A stretch of DNA of 64,000 nt from Streptomyces sp. NBC_00234 (GCF_036195325.1 NZ_CP108101.1:6944001-7008000); one strand, 5' to 3'; positions 17,665 through 26,290 are shown, counted from the stretch's first letter. Numbers and translations are program-made. The notes: generated by a model not told the origin, from the letters alone.

Positions 17665-18501
17665 TCAGGCCAGCAGACCGTGCAGGGAGGTCTTCATCCG
17701 CGCGACGAACGCCTCCCGGACGTCCTCGGGGATCCGGTCGAGCGAGAGGTACGGATTGAGGTCCTCCAGCTCGACGAGGAGCAGCTCGCCCTCGGGGGTG
17801 CGGCAGGCGTCGACCCGCTGGATCCCGTGCGTGAGGCTGTTCCACCGGATGAACGTCCGGGCGAAGTCCAGGTCCGCCGGGCTCGGCTCGTACGGCTCCA
17901 GCACCCAGCGCCGCTCGGTGTCCGGCGCGTACAGGGCGTACTGGAAGTCGTGGTCGACGAAGTAGAAGGACACCTCGTAGCGGAAGTCGATCCTGGGCTG
18001 GACGAGCAGGGTGCCGTCCGAGCCCTCCGGCAGCACGGGATCGGTGGTGAAGACCAGACCCACCGAGTCGGCCCCCGCCTTCGGCTTGACGGCGTACTCC
18101 GCCGCCTCCGGCAGCAGACCCAGGTCCGAGGCCCGGTCCACGGTCGGGATGACCGGAAGGCCGGCCCGGCTCATCTCGACCAGATACTGCTTGCCCGCCA
18201 TGTCCCCGCGGCCGTCGAGGGGGTTGTAGACCCTGGTCCCCAGCTCGCGCGCGCGGTCACGGAAGGCGTCGTACGCCTCCTGGTAGTGCATCACCGGACC
18301 GCTGTTGCGTATGACCACCGCGTCGAAGCCGCCCAGCAGGGCGGCGGCCTCGCGGGGGTGACACCGCACGACGTCGAACTCCTCCTCCATGCGCCCGCTC
18401 AGGAAGATGTCCTCGTCGCAGTAGCGCCGGCCGCGCGCCTCATAGGTGTAGTCGGTGACGTAGAGGACGGTCGGGCGACGCTCTGCGGGTGGGGTGGACA
18501 C
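17665..18501 (-). CDS. ATP-grasp-like protein
   Basis: 278 residues. The N-terminal domain (TVLYVTDYTYEARGRRYCDED, then AVVIRNSGPVMHYQEAY) and AVKPKAGADSVGLVFT, LLVQPRIDFRYEVSFYF, and the C-terminal VELEDLNPYLSLDRI match the order of an ATP-grasp fold, with acidic metal ligands in the ELEDLNPY segment. Stand-alone ATP-grasp enzymes join a carboxylate to an amine or amino acid. It lies between an acyl-CoA dehydrogenase and a drug exporter, so a role in making or tailoring a small exported compound is conceivable but unproven. Confidence 0.7.
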   Translation of the reverse strand: MSTPPAERRPTVLYVTDYTYEARGRRYCDEDIFLSGRMEEEFDVVRCHPREAAALLGGFDAVVIRNSGPVMHYQEAYDAFRDRARELGTRVYNPLDGRGDMAGKQYLVEMSRAGLPVIPTVDRASDLGLLPEAAEYAVKPKAGADSVGLVFTTDPVLPEGSDGTLLVQPRIDFRYEVSFYFVDHDFQYALYAPDTERRWVLEPYEPSPADLDFARTFIRWNSLTHGIQRVDACRTPEGELLLVELEDLNPYLSLDRIPEDVREAFVARMKTSLHGLLA

Positions 18502-18582
18502 GACGTTCTCCCGGGGTGGTGTGAGCGGGCGGCCGGGCGCCGCCGCTGCCCGCCATTGTCCCGCCCCGGGGAAGGTCCCGGT

Positions 18583-19797
18583 TCAGCGGATGTGGTGTCC
18601 GGAGACGGCCCGCGCGATGACGAGCCGCTGGATCTCGCTGGTCCCCTCGAAGATCGTGTAGATCTTGGCGTCGCGGTACATCCGCTCGACGGGATGCTCC
18701 CGGCTGTATCCGGCGCCCCCGAGGATCTGGACGGCCTTCTCCGTCGCCGCCACGGCCAGTTCCCCGGCGCGGAGTTTGGACATGGAACCCTGGCCCGCGT
18801 CGAACGGCCGGTCGTTGCGGGCCATCCAGGCCGCCTGCCAGATGAGCAGCCGTACGGCCTCGATCTCGGTGCGGATGTCCGCCAGGGCGAACGCGATCGA
18901 CTGGTTCTCGATGATCGGCCGGCCGAAGACCTCGCGCTGCCCCGCGTACTCCAGCGCGTACTCGTACGCGGCCCGCGCGATGCCCAGGGCCTGCGCCCCG
19001 ACGGTGGGACGGCTGACCTCGAAGGTGGCCATCGCCGCCTGGCCCTTGGTGTTCGTACCCTCACGGGCCCGGGCGAGCCGGGCGTCCAGCTTCTCCTTGC
19101 CGCCGAGCAGGCAGTGGCCGGGTATCCGTACGTCGTCCAGGAACACGTCCGCGGTGTGCGAGGCGCGCAGGCCCAGCTTCTTGACGGTGCGGCCCGCCTG
19201 GAGGCCCTTGGTGCGGGGCGGTACGACGAAGGCGGCTTGGCCGCGGGAGCCGAGTGCCGGATCGACGGAGGCCACCACCACATGGATCTCGGCGATTCCG
19301 CCGTTGGTGATCCACGCCTTCTGCCCGGAGAGCACCCATTCGTCGCGGGCCTCGTCGTAGCGGGCCCTGGTCGCCAGTGCCGACACGTCGGAGCCCGCCT
19401 GGGGCTCCGAGACGCAGAACGCCGCGACCTTCGGGTCGGCCTCGTCGCCGTAGCACTGCGGCACCCACTCGGCGAGCTGGTCGGGCGTGCCGGAGGCGAA
19501 GATTCCGGCGACGGCGAGCGAGGTGCCGAAGAGCGCCATGCCGATTCCGGCGTCGCCCCAGAACAGTTCCTCGTTGGCGATCTGCAGGGAGAGTCCGCTC
19601 GGGTCGCCGTACATGTCGGCGAGCGATTCGAATCCGTACAGACCGATCCGTGCCGCCTCCTGGATGACGGGCCACGGGGTCTCCTCCCGCTCGTCCCATT
19701 CGGCGGCTGCGGGGCGGACGACCTGGGAGGCGAAGCCGTGTACCCAGTCGCGCAGGTCCTGCTGCTCCTCGGTGAGCGCGAGGGAGAAGTAGCTCAT
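18583..19797 (-). CDS. Acyl-CoA dehydrogenase
   Basis: 404 residues: helical N-domain (FSLALTEEQQDLRDWVHGFA), flavin/substrate motif FCVSEPQAGSDVSALATRA, KAWITNGGIAEIHVVV, and C-terminal IYTIFEGTSEIQRLVIARAV carrying the catalytic-glutamate region. It oxidises the alpha-beta bond of an acyl-CoA with FAD; chain length or sterol preference is not visible. It starts four bases after the SCP2 gene, so the two share a transcript under the tandem operators at 20285-20314. Confidence 0.93.
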   Translation of the reverse strand: MSYFSLALTEEQQDLRDWVHGFASQVVRPAAAEWDEREETPWPVIQEAARIGLYGFESLADMYGDPSGLSLQIANEELFWGDAGIGMALFGTSLAVAGIFASGTPDQLAEWVPQCYGDEADPKVAAFCVSEPQAGSDVSALATRARYDEARDEWVLSGQKAWITNGGIAEIHVVVASVDPALGSRGQAAFVVPPRTKGLQAGRTVKKLGLRASHTADVFLDDVRIPGHCLLGGKEKLDARLARAREGTNTKGQAAMATFEVSRPTVGAQALGIARAAYEYALEYAGQREVFGRPIIENQSIAFALADIRTEIEAVRLLIWQAAWMARNDRPFDAGQGSMSKLRAGELAVAATEKAVQILGGAGYSREHPVERMYRDAKIYTIFEGTSEIQRLVIARAVSGHHIR

Positions 19798-19801
19798 CGG
19801 C

Positions 19802-20275
19802 TCAGGCCTTCGGGATGTCGAAGTAGCGGGTCAGGCCCGAGGCCAGACCGACGTCACCGGCCACCTTCAGCTTGCGCAGCATGAACATGGTCACGGGATT
19901 GCCGTTGCCGGAGACGAGCTTGAGGAATTCGGCGTCGGCCATCACGAGGGTGGTACGGGGTTCGGCCTCCGAGCGCCCTTCGCGGACGGTGCAGCGGCCC
20001 CCGGAGATCGAGGTCTCGAAGACCTCGTCGCTCTCGCCGGTGATCTTCCAGCGGATCAGGGCCGTGAGCTGCCCGGCGGCCTCGGGGCGGAACTGCTGCT
20101 TCATCCGGCCGAACACCTCGCGCAGTACACGGGCGCGCAGCTCGCCGTGCATGACCTCGCCGAGCTGCTGGGCGGACAGGCCCTTGACGATGCGCGCGAA
20201 CTCCTGGGGGGACACGGCCGCGAAGTCGAGTCCTGCCAGTTCGGCGGTGATGTTGCCGCTGCTCTTGTCGGCCAC
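19802..20275 (-). CDS. SCP2 sterol-carrier domain protein
   Basis: 157 residues from a GTG (20275) with AAGGAA six bases upstream. The centre is an SCP2 fold: IRWKITGESDEVFETSISGG, VREGRSEAEPRTTLVMADAE and LVSGNGNPVTMFMLRKLKVAGD. Such domains bind lipid or acyl chains and present them to enzymes. First gene of a pair with the acyl-CoA dehydrogenase. Two palindromes 10-39 bases before the start overlap its promoter and the edge of the ribosome site. Confidence 0.9.
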   Translation of the reverse strand: MADKSSGNITAELAGLDFAAVSPQEFARIVKGLSAQQLGEVMHGELRARVLREVFGRMKQQFRPEAAGQLTALIRWKITGESDEVFETSISGGRCTVREGRSEAEPRTTLVMADAEFLKLVSGNGNPVTMFMLRKLKVAGDVGLASGLTRYFDIPKA

Positions 20276-20284
20276 GCCAGTTCC

Positions 20285-20314
20285 TTACTCTGGAGTAAAC
20301 TTACTTTTGAGTAA
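20285..20314. promoter_or_regulatory. Two tandem TTAC-N6-GTAA operators before the SCP2 gene
   Basis: TTACTCTGGAGTAA (20285-20298) and TTACTTTTGAGTAA (20301-20314) are near-perfect palindromes with centres 16 bases apart, an arrangement typical of TetR-family repressors of fatty-acid or lipid catabolism. They lie directly upstream of the SCP2/acyl-CoA dehydrogenase pair. The regulator is not adjacent and is unidentified. Confidence 0.7.
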
Positions 20315-20378
20315 GGTAAGCGCCGCGCGGGCGCTTCGCAAGCGGCCCGCCGCGCGTGACGCGTGGCATGCTCCGGGC

Positions 20379-20642
20379 TCACCAGGAGGAGTCGGCGTGC
20401 ACCGCCAGCCGGGGGTGGTACGCGGAGAGGACCTTGTTGGCGCGGGCGAGTTCGGAGAGTGCCTGCTCGCGGTCGGCCTGGTCCTCGATGCCGAGGCGGG
20501 GCCCGCGGAACCTGCGGACCTCGCGTGCCGCGCAGTCGGCGTCGAACTCGGCCTGCAGGATGTGCGGCGGAGTGCAGGCGCCGATCAGCGCGGCGACGCG
20601 ATCGGGGATCGGTACGGGGACGAGCAGGTGCGAGGCGGTCAT
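20379..20642 (-). CDS. Small conserved hypothetical protein, 87 aa
   Basis: ATG at 20642 with GAGGG seven bases upstream; an in-frame ATG at 20765 is rejected because the added N-terminus is low-complexity. The sequence DRVAALIGACTPPHILQAEF then CAAREVRRFRGPRLGI and a helix ending AHADSSW shows no known motif. It lies between the PucR-type regulator and the SCP2 gene. A TTAC-N6-GTAA palindrome is 152 bases upstream, so it may belong to the same regulon as the SCP2 pair. Confidence 0.6.
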   Translation of the reverse strand: MTASHLLVPVPIPDRVAALIGACTPPHILQAEFDADCAAREVRRFRGPRLGIEDQADREQALSELARANKVLSAYHPRLAVHADSSW

Positions 20643-20793
20643 GTCTGTTTCCCTCTCGGATGGTTGGCCAGGAGGCGGTGCGTGGCTGCCGGGTGGGCGG
20701 CCGACTCCTCCATATGTACGGGACGCGGTTCCAGGTTTCTCGTTGAGTGCGTCTCCGTGTCGCAACCGTTTGGGACTGACCGTCTATTTCGCC

Positions 20794-20807
20794 TTACCTG
20801 TCAGTAA
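20794..20807. promoter_or_regulatory. Single TTAC-N6-GTAA palindrome
   Basis: TTACCTGTCAGTAA lies between the PucR-type gene and the small gene at 20642. It has the same outer halves and spacing as the tandem operators at 20285-20314. Confidence 0.45.
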
Positions 20808-20837
20808 GTTGACCCGTGGCCGAAGGCGTGATCCGGA

Positions 20838-22052
20838 TCAGCCGGAGTCGTGCTCGCTGCGGGCCCGCAGCCGCAGGGCGCGCAGGACCGCTTCGGTGGA
20901 GAACCGGGCCTCCGGATCAACCAGTTGTTGACCGAATATCGACTCCAGGCTGCGCATCCGGTACCGGACCGTCTGGGGATGAACGCTGAGCAACTCGCCC
21001 ATCTGGGCGGCGGTTCCGCGCGTGTCGAGCCAGATGCTCAGGGTCTCGATCAGCCGTTCCCGGCGCGCGGTGCTGATCCCGCCGACCGGGGCCAGTTCGC
21101 GCTCGGCGAGCTGGTCGAGGAGAGCCGGGTCGGAGAGCAGCCACAGGGTCGTGAGGTGGGCGTCGCAGTGGACGAAGGGCGCGTCGTCGATGACGCCCGC
21201 GTCGACGAGTTCGAGGACCCGCCGGGCCCAGCGGATCGAGTCCGAGGCGAGTGCGGCCGGGACCGTCAGCCCGATGGCGACGTGTGCGCCGGGCATGGCC
21301 TGCTCCAGCATGTGTCTTCGGGCCTCGTCGAAGGGGCCCGGAATCAGTAAGTGCGGCTGCGGGTCGCTGAGATCGACCAGGACGTCACTGTCCGCACTGA
21401 CCCGGTCCAGGCCGGCCGGGGCGCGGACGGCGATCAGGGTGACCTGTTCGGGAAGCGTCCACCCCGTCTGCTCGCAGAGCTCGGCGATGGCGGAACCGGG
21501 TACGGGGCTGCCGGCGAGGATCAGGTGCAGGAGGCGGCGGCGCAGCGCTTCGCTCTGCTCGCCCGCCTGCGACTGCACTTCGAGAAAGCCCTCGCGGGAA
21601 AGCGATTCCAGTTCGTCGATGTAGGTGAAGAGCGCGTCGGCGAAGCTCAGCATCAGCGTCGGCGAGAAGTTGTAGCTGCGGCCGACCTTCTTGGCCCGCC
21701 GCAGGGCCACCCGGGCGCCGAGGCGATAGGCGCCCTGGAGCGTCTCCATGCTGCGGCCCTCGTACGCCTCGAACCGTCCGAACCGGCGGCACATGTCGTC
21801 GCGCAGCGTGGTGGGGGAGGACGGCTCGGCCACCAGGTCGACGAACGAGGAAAGGCTCTGTTCCACCCCGACCCGGATCGCCTGACCATTGGGGCCGTCA
21901 AGTAGACGGGCATATTCCGGATAGGCCCGGGTGACCTCTACGCCGATCTCCTTGATCAGGCTGGGCAGTTCGGGCCGCATGATCGCGGCGAATTCCTGGG
22001 GGAGTGGCCCCAGGGGGTCTCCGATGTCCAACGGCTGTATGAGATGTGGCAT
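20838..22052 (-). CDS. PucR-type transcriptional regulator (contains a TTA codon)
   Basis: 404 residues. Residues 20-190 are an all-helical sensor-like domain (EEIGVEVTRAYPEYARL-type start, GAYRLGARVALRRAKKVG). The middle is a GGDEF-like/CdaR fold. Residues 345-395 are the PucR C-terminal helix-turn-helix (LSIWLDTRGTAAQMGELL, HPQTVRYRMRSLESIFG). Codon 235 (21350-21348) is TTA, rare in Streptomyces and read only by the bldA tRNA, so full expression should be tied to development. It is divergent from the secreted-protein/mce block and is the obvious candidate regulator of it. Repeated CCAAGT boxes lie in its upstream region. Confidence 0.9.
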   Translation of the reverse strand: MPHLIQPLDIGDPLGPLPQEFAAIMRPELPSLIKEIGVEVTRAYPEYARLLDGPNGQAIRVGVEQSLSSFVDLVAEPSSPTTLRDDMCRRFGRFEAYEGRSMETLQGAYRLGARVALRRAKKVGRSYNFSPTLMLSFADALFTYIDELESLSREGFLEVQSQAGEQSEALRRRLLHLILAGSPVPGSAIAELCEQTGWTLPEQVTLIAVRAPAGLDRVSADSDVLVDLSDPQPHLLIPGPFDEARRHMLEQAMPGAHVAIGLTVPAALASDSIRWARRVLELVDAGVIDDAPFVHCDAHLTTLWLLSDPALLDQLAERELAPVGGISTARRERLIETLSIWLDTRGTAAQMGELLSVHPQTVRYRMRSLESIFGQQLVDPEARFSTEAVLRALRLRARSEHDSG

Positions 22053-22667
22053 GACGTGTCCCCTTGCTCTCGGCGCCCGGTGGTGGGGTGAGGCGGTGGG
22101 GGGAAAGCGCTCCCACGAACCGACAGGTGCGTACCAAGTCCGCGACGAAGATAGACCAAGTCAAGAGCAGTGCCCACCACTTGGACAAGATCGGAGCGCA
22201 GGGGGCACACATCTCGGCCGCATGGTGGAAGTCCGGTGCAGAGAGGGCGGGAGCACGCTCGTTTTCGGGCAATGCATTTCGGCCGCCACTCCCCGGTGTG
22301 CCGGTCGGTGAGTGCCCTCGGCGCACGGCGACGCACTCCCGTTCCGTGTGCACCGACGGCCGGGTTCTTGGTGCGGGAGGGCCGCGCTTTTTCCCGTACG
22401 TACGCACCCGTTGATAATTCCGGCACGCCCGCGTGCTCATTTCCCTATTAAAATCCGGGCCCTGGAAAAGATCTTAAGCCGCAGGATTGTGTCGCCCTGT
22501 TTCCGGTGAGTAACATCCGGCTTGGCCAATTGGGGCGCGAAATCTGCCCGAAATTTGTCGCTCAGAACTTCCGGCTGCGGGACCGCCACGCGCCGACGTG
22601 CATTGCCGAAACCGATCGCTCCGCGTACGACGCCGTCATCACGTCGGCAAGCCAATGAGGGGACGAC
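22053..22667. other. 615-base divergent intergenic region
   Basis: No convincing gene. It separates the PucR-type gene from the first secreted-protein gene and is locally AT-richer near 22430-22560, where promoters for the plus-strand gene are expected. Contains the CCAAGT boxes described separately. Confidence 0.6.
22133..22184. promoter_or_regulatory. Repeated CCAAGT boxes upstream of the PucR-type gene
   Basis: ACCAAGTC at 22133-22140 and again at 22155-22162 (22 bases apart, two helical turns), with an inverted ACTTGG at 22179-22184. A spaced direct plus inverted arrangement suggests an autoregulatory operator 80-130 bases before the start. Inferred from repetition only. Confidence 0.4.
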
Positions 22668-23600
22668 ATGAGATCCGTTTCCACCACAACGCGTATGGGG
22701 CTGCTGGCTGGCTTCACGGCGTTCACCGCCCTGCTCTCCACCGGGACGGCCACGGCGGCCGGCCAGCTGAACGGTCACTGGGAACCGTTCGACCGCTGCC
22801 CGGTGGATGCCCCCGCCATGCTGGCGGCGGACGGGGTCACCAACATCGCGACCTGCATCTCCTCCAGTTCCGCGAGCGGCTCCATCAAGCTCGGCTCCTC
22901 GCAGGTGCCGACCACGAACACCGATCTCCAGCTCGGAGTCATCCAGCACAGCGACGGCACCGCCTCGCTGGTGGCCCCTGCCGAGGGCGCGCTCGTCGCC
23001 GATTCCGCGGATATCCCCGGCGGCCTTCTCGGCATCATGTGCCCGAGCGGGATTCCTCTGATCTCGGGTATCTGCCGGCAACTCACCGACGTCAACCTGA
23101 ACCGTGTCACGGCCACTATCGAACCGGCCGGCGCACCCCGTGACTTCAATATGGCCGCGGCGTTCTCGACCGGCCAGCCCATTCTGACCATTCCGGTGCG
23201 CATCCATCTGAGGAACCCGTTCCTGGGTGACAAGTGCTACATAGGCACGACCTCGAACCCGGTCCTGCTGAAGCCGCAGAACGTGACGGCGCCTTCGCTC
23301 TCCCTCCAGCAGTTCGAGGGCAACGGGACTCCCAGCGATACGGGTGAGATGGGCCGTTACACCTTCTCCGGCGCGAACCAGGCCGACACCGCCTTCGCGG
23401 TCCCCGGAGCCAGCGGCTGCGGAGCCGGCCTCCTGGACTGGGCGGTCAACCTCAAGACGGGTCTGCCCTCCGCCGCCGGCAACAACAACGTCAAGCTCGA
23501 CAACACCTCGACGTACTTCGCGAGCCCCTATGACCCGGCATCCCTGGCCCCCGACGAGGGCAAGGCGCTGTCGCGGTACTGGCACTCGGCAGTGAAGTAG
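22668..23600 (+). CDS. Secreted protein of unknown function, 310 aa
   Basis: ATG with GAGGGG ahead of it. Residues 1-31 are a Sec signal peptide (GLLAGFTAFTALLSTGTATA, cleavage after AxA). The mature part, with VTNIATCISSSSASGSIKLG, ADIPGGLLGIMCPSG and FLGDKCYIGTTSNPVLLKP, contains several cysteines and is beta-rich. I do not recognise a catalytic motif. It is first of three secreted proteins upstream of the mce operon, so it may be an extracytoplasmic lipid-binding or cell-wall component, but this is context only. Confidence 0.85.
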   Translation: MRSVSTTTRMGLLAGFTAFTALLSTGTATAAGQLNGHWEPFDRCPVDAPAMLAADGVTNIATCISSSSASGSIKLGSSQVPTTNTDLQLGVIQHSDGTASLVAPAEGALVADSADIPGGLLGIMCPSGIPLISGICRQLTDVNLNRVTATIEPAGAPRDFNMAAAFSTGQPILTIPVRIHLRNPFLGDKCYIGTTSNPVLLKPQNVTAPSLSLQQFEGNGTPSDTGEMGRYTFSGANQADTAFAVPGASGCGAGLLDWAVNLKTGLPSAAGNNNVKLDNTSTYFASPYDPASLAPDEGKALSRYWHSAVK

Positions 23601-23786
23601 GGCCGGGAGCACCGCGAGCCGCATTCGGCGGTGCCCACGTTCTCTCTTTCCGCGATTTCCGCAGAAAGAGCCTCGTAGATCAGCGCGACAGTCGGTCCTG
23701 TATCGAGTGCATCTGGAAACCCCGCAGATGCTCCCCACGCACCACTCACTCAATTCCCCTACGGGACAGGAAAAGGGAGAATCACC

Positions 23787-24452
23787 ATGATCAAGAGGAC
23801 CAGCATCCTGACCGCGATCGGCGCCGCCGTGGCATCGGTGGCCCTCGCGGCCCCGTCGGCGATCGCCGCGCCGACCAGCTGGACCATCACGCCGACCGGA
23901 GCCTTCACGGGAAGCGCGGGAGTCACCGTCCTGACGGACAACAACGGCAACAAGATCCAGTGCGCGACGTCCGCCGCGGCCGGGTCCGCGCCCACGTCGC
24001 CGGTCGCCGGAAGCCCCGCGAAGCTCGCGAACATCACCTCCATCTCCTTCAACTCGCCCTGCACCGGACCCTTCAGCAGCACCTGGACCGTGACGACCAA
24101 TGTCACGCCGCCGTGGGAGATCTGGGGCAACACCTACGCCGCGGGTGCGGGCACCAACAGCACCGGGCAGACCACGGGCGCGATCCAGGCGATCAAGGCC
24201 ACCGTGACCGGCAGCAGTGTTCTCGGTGCCTGCACCTTCAACGTCACCGGCAGCGTCGCGGCCAAGTACAACAACCCGTCGACCGGGGGCGCCAACGGAA
24301 CCCTCAACACCGCGGGCGGGGGCCTCACGCTGGCCATCAGCGGTAAGACGGGGGCCGGATGCGGAATCGTGGGTAACACCGCGAGCTTCGCGGGTCTCTA
24401 CACGATCGTCAGCACCGCGACGGGCAAGTCCCCCGTCATCGTCGGAATCTGA
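23787..24452 (+). CDS. Secreted protein of unknown function, 221 aa
   Basis: A clear signal peptide (residues 1-28, ending PSAIAAPTS) follows a GGGAGA ribosome site. The mature part is rich in Gly, Thr, Ser and Asn, with CATSAAAG, NSPCTGPFSSTWTVTTNV, LGACTFNVTGSVAAKYNN and GAGCGIVGNTASF. This is a beta-sandwich-like pattern with probable disulfides. No enzyme motif. Its strong terminator follows at once, so it is a separate transcript from the DUF6801-like gene. Confidence 0.85.
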   Translation: MIKRTSILTAIGAAVASVALAAPSAIAAPTSWTITPTGAFTGSAGVTVLTDNNGNKIQCATSAAAGSAPTSPVAGSPAKLANITSISFNSPCTGPFSSTWTVTTNVTPPWEIWGNTYAAGAGTNSTGQTTGAIQAIKATVTGSSVLGACTFNVTGSVAAKYNNPSTGGANGTLNTAGGGLTLAISGKTGAGCGIVGNTASFAGLYTIVSTATGKSPVIVGI

Positions 24453-24483
24453 CGAGCGGACTGCCTCACGGCCATGAGCCGGT

Positions 24484-24521
24484 ACCGGTGCCCAGCCATG
24501 CTCCTGTGGCTGGGCACCGGT
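24484..24521 (+). terminator. Strong hairpin terminator
   Basis: ACCGGTGCCCAGCCA (24484-24498) pairs perfectly over 15 bases with 24507-24521 around an eight-base loop, 31 bases after the stop of the 23787 gene. Confidence 0.75.
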
Positions 24522-24566
24522 GCCATCAGCGGCCGAGGCGCCGAGCCGGAATTTCGCTCACCGTGC

Positions 24567-24591
24567 GACAACCGCGCGGCAGCCGTTTGTC
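24567..24591. promoter_or_regulatory. Spaced inverted repeat GACAA-N14-TTTGTC (copy 1)
   Basis: The right half ends 187 bases before the downstream ATG. A copy with the same overall span occurs at 26699-26723, 188 bases before the mce ATPase ATG. Confidence 0.4.
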
Positions 24592-24669
24592 ATCGCATGC
24601 CAAGAACCAATGCGCCGTCCGTCGAATCGAAACGCGGCACTTCCCAGCCGTGACGGGATGTGCGTAGCG

Positions 24670-24681
24670 TACCGGTCGGTA
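24670..24681. promoter_or_regulatory. TetR-like palindrome TACCGGTCGGTA
   Basis: A 12-base near-palindrome about 97 bases before the DUF6801-like start. ACCGGTCG also occurs at 26399-26406 in the region upstream of the mce operon. Confidence 0.4.
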
Positions 24682-24777
24682 GGTAATGGATTCGGCCCCG
24701 CGCCGCACCAGCTGCCGATACGTGGAATCCCATCTGCAGCGAAGTGGCCGTTCTGTCCACGCATGCCGGAAGGACCT

Positions 24778-26256
24778 ATGCGAATGATGGTCGACGCACG
24801 CGCCTTTGCGCGGCGCCCGCTCCGCCTGGCCGTGGGCGGGGTCATGGTGGTCGCCACCGCGTTCATCCCGAGTGCCGAATCGGTAGCCGCGGACCAGGTC
24901 GCCGAAGTCGAGTTGACGTACACCTGTGCGTTCCCGGCGGGATTCGAGGACATCGCCGTCACGGTGAAGGCGGCGCTCCCCGCCGAGTCCCACGTGGGCA
25001 CGAAAGTACAGCCCCGGGATGTCGCCGTGACCCTGACGATCCCGGAGCAAGCGGTTGCCGGTCTCACCCCGGTCAGGGCCGCGAGCGTCTCCGCCGTGGC
25101 GCGACTGACCGTCCGGCACAGCATCGGTGACACCTCGGCGGACGCCTCGTGGGCCGGCCTCGAGGCGCCCTCGGCCGCCGTCCCCGCCGAGGGCGACATG
25201 GTGCTCACCGCGACGGGCCCCGTTCCGACCGCCGCGTTCGGCTCGGCCGGAGAGGCCGCGCTCACACCCGCCGGTCTGTCCCTGTCGTTCGCTCCCCGCA
25301 TGGCGGACGGCTCGCCCTCCGTTCCGCCCGGCCTCGATGTCGACTGCGGTCCCGCTCCGGGCCAGGAGGGGACCCTCGCCACGATCGCGGTGAAGGGGTC
25401 CGAGCCCGATGCGAAGCCTCCGGTGCCGCCCACGCCACCGAGCGAGGCCGCCGAGCGGCCCGATGTCCCGGTACCCACCGAGCACCGCGACAGGGTGAAG
25501 GCCCTGATCGCGACGACGGACGACGAGCTGGAGGACGGGGAGGACAGCTGCCCCATCGAGATTCCGCCCGAGTGGGTCATGCGCAACGCGGACACCTACG
25601 CGGCGGGCTTCGCCAACGCGGCGAAGATGGACGGGGCGGTGGGCCTCGGGCCCGTCCACATGGAAGTGGTGATGAACAAGCGATACATCAACGACTCGTG
25701 TGCCGGCACGGTGGACGTGACGTCGGAAGTGCAGTTCGAATACCAGGGGCGGCGGCAGTTCCCGCCGGCGAAATCGACGTTCCTCACCTACGGGTTCATG
25801 CCCACGACGGCCACCATGGAACTGTCGCAGGTCGGCGGTCCTGCCATTGTGCACAGCCACACCCTTCCCACCGACACGTATCCGGAATGGAGCACGGTCA
25901 CCGCCCAGCTTTCGATGCGCATCTACGACGTCGAAGTGAACGGGGTGCCGCTCGACGTGGGTCCGGACTGCCGCACCGCCACGTCCTTCCCGCAGGTGCT
26001 CAGGGCCTACGGCACATCGATTCCGCCCGAGGGGTACCGAGTTGCCGCCGGAGGCACCTTGTCCGGGTATGCGAAAATCCCGGCCTTCAAGGGCTGTGGA
26101 GTCGGTGAGGACCTCGACGCGGTCTTCACCGCCGCCATATCGAGTGCGGGTAAAAAGGCCGACAATTACTCGAAGATCACGCAGGCCCCGCTCTGCGTGG
26201 AAGGGGTCCCGGACAGCCCCGACTGCCCGCCGAAGATTCCGAAGCCGGAGCGCTGA
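24778..26256 (+). CDS. Secreted DUF6801-like protein
   Basis: 492 residues from the ATG at 24778; in-frame ATGs at 24784 and 24787 are alternatives because GGAAGGA ends only three bases before 24778. A signal peptide covers about 1-38 (PLRLAVGGVMVVATAFIPSA). Residues 45-210 (VELTYTCAFPAGFEDIAVTV, VAVTLTIPEQAVAGL, VDCGPAPGQEGTLATI) match the beta-sandwich pattern I associate with DUF6801 of actinobacterial secreted proteins. A Pro-rich linker and a Cys-containing C-terminal half follow (CPIEIPPEWVMRNADTYAAG). A perfect terminator follows. The third secreted protein before the mce operon; possibly an envelope lipid handler. Confidence 0.82.
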   Translation: MRMMVDARAFARRPLRLAVGGVMVVATAFIPSAESVAADQVAEVELTYTCAFPAGFEDIAVTVKAALPAESHVGTKVQPRDVAVTLTIPEQAVAGLTPVRAASVSAVARLTVRHSIGDTSADASWAGLEAPSAAVPAEGDMVLTATGPVPTAAFGSAGEAALTPAGLSLSFAPRMADGSPSVPPGLDVDCGPAPGQEGTLATIAVKGSEPDAKPPVPPTPPSEAAERPDVPVPTEHRDRVKALIATTDDELEDGEDSCPIEIPPEWVMRNADTYAAGFANAAKMDGAVGLGPVHMEVVMNKRYINDSCAGTVDVTSEVQFEYQGRRQFPPAKSTFLTYGFMPTTATMELSQVGGPAIVHSHTLPTDTYPEWSTVTAQLSMRIYDVEVNGVPLDVGPDCRTATSFPQVLRAYGTSIPPEGYRVAAGGTLSGYAKIPAFKGCGVGEDLDAVFTAAISSAGKKADNYSKITQAPLCVEGVPDSPDCPPKIPKPER

Positions 26257-26290
26257 CCCCGGCCGGCGGCACGTTCTTCCCGTCCGTCGC

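Larger units (their letters stand above)
24453..24777. other. 325-base intergenic region before the DUF6801-like gene
   Basis: Holds the terminator at 24484-24521, a spaced GACAA-N14-TTTGTC repeat (24567-24591), and the palindrome TACCGGTCGGTA (24670-24681), a TetR-like operator shape. No gene seen. Confidence 0.6.

Noticed and set aside
16149..17759. Open frame opposite the MFS exporter
   Set aside because: His/Asp/Arg-rich low complexity, no domain; antisense shadow.
20379..20765. Start at 20765 for the small hypothetical gene
   Set aside because: The extra 41 residues are low-complexity and pass through the intergenic region; the 20642 ATG has a GAGGG site.
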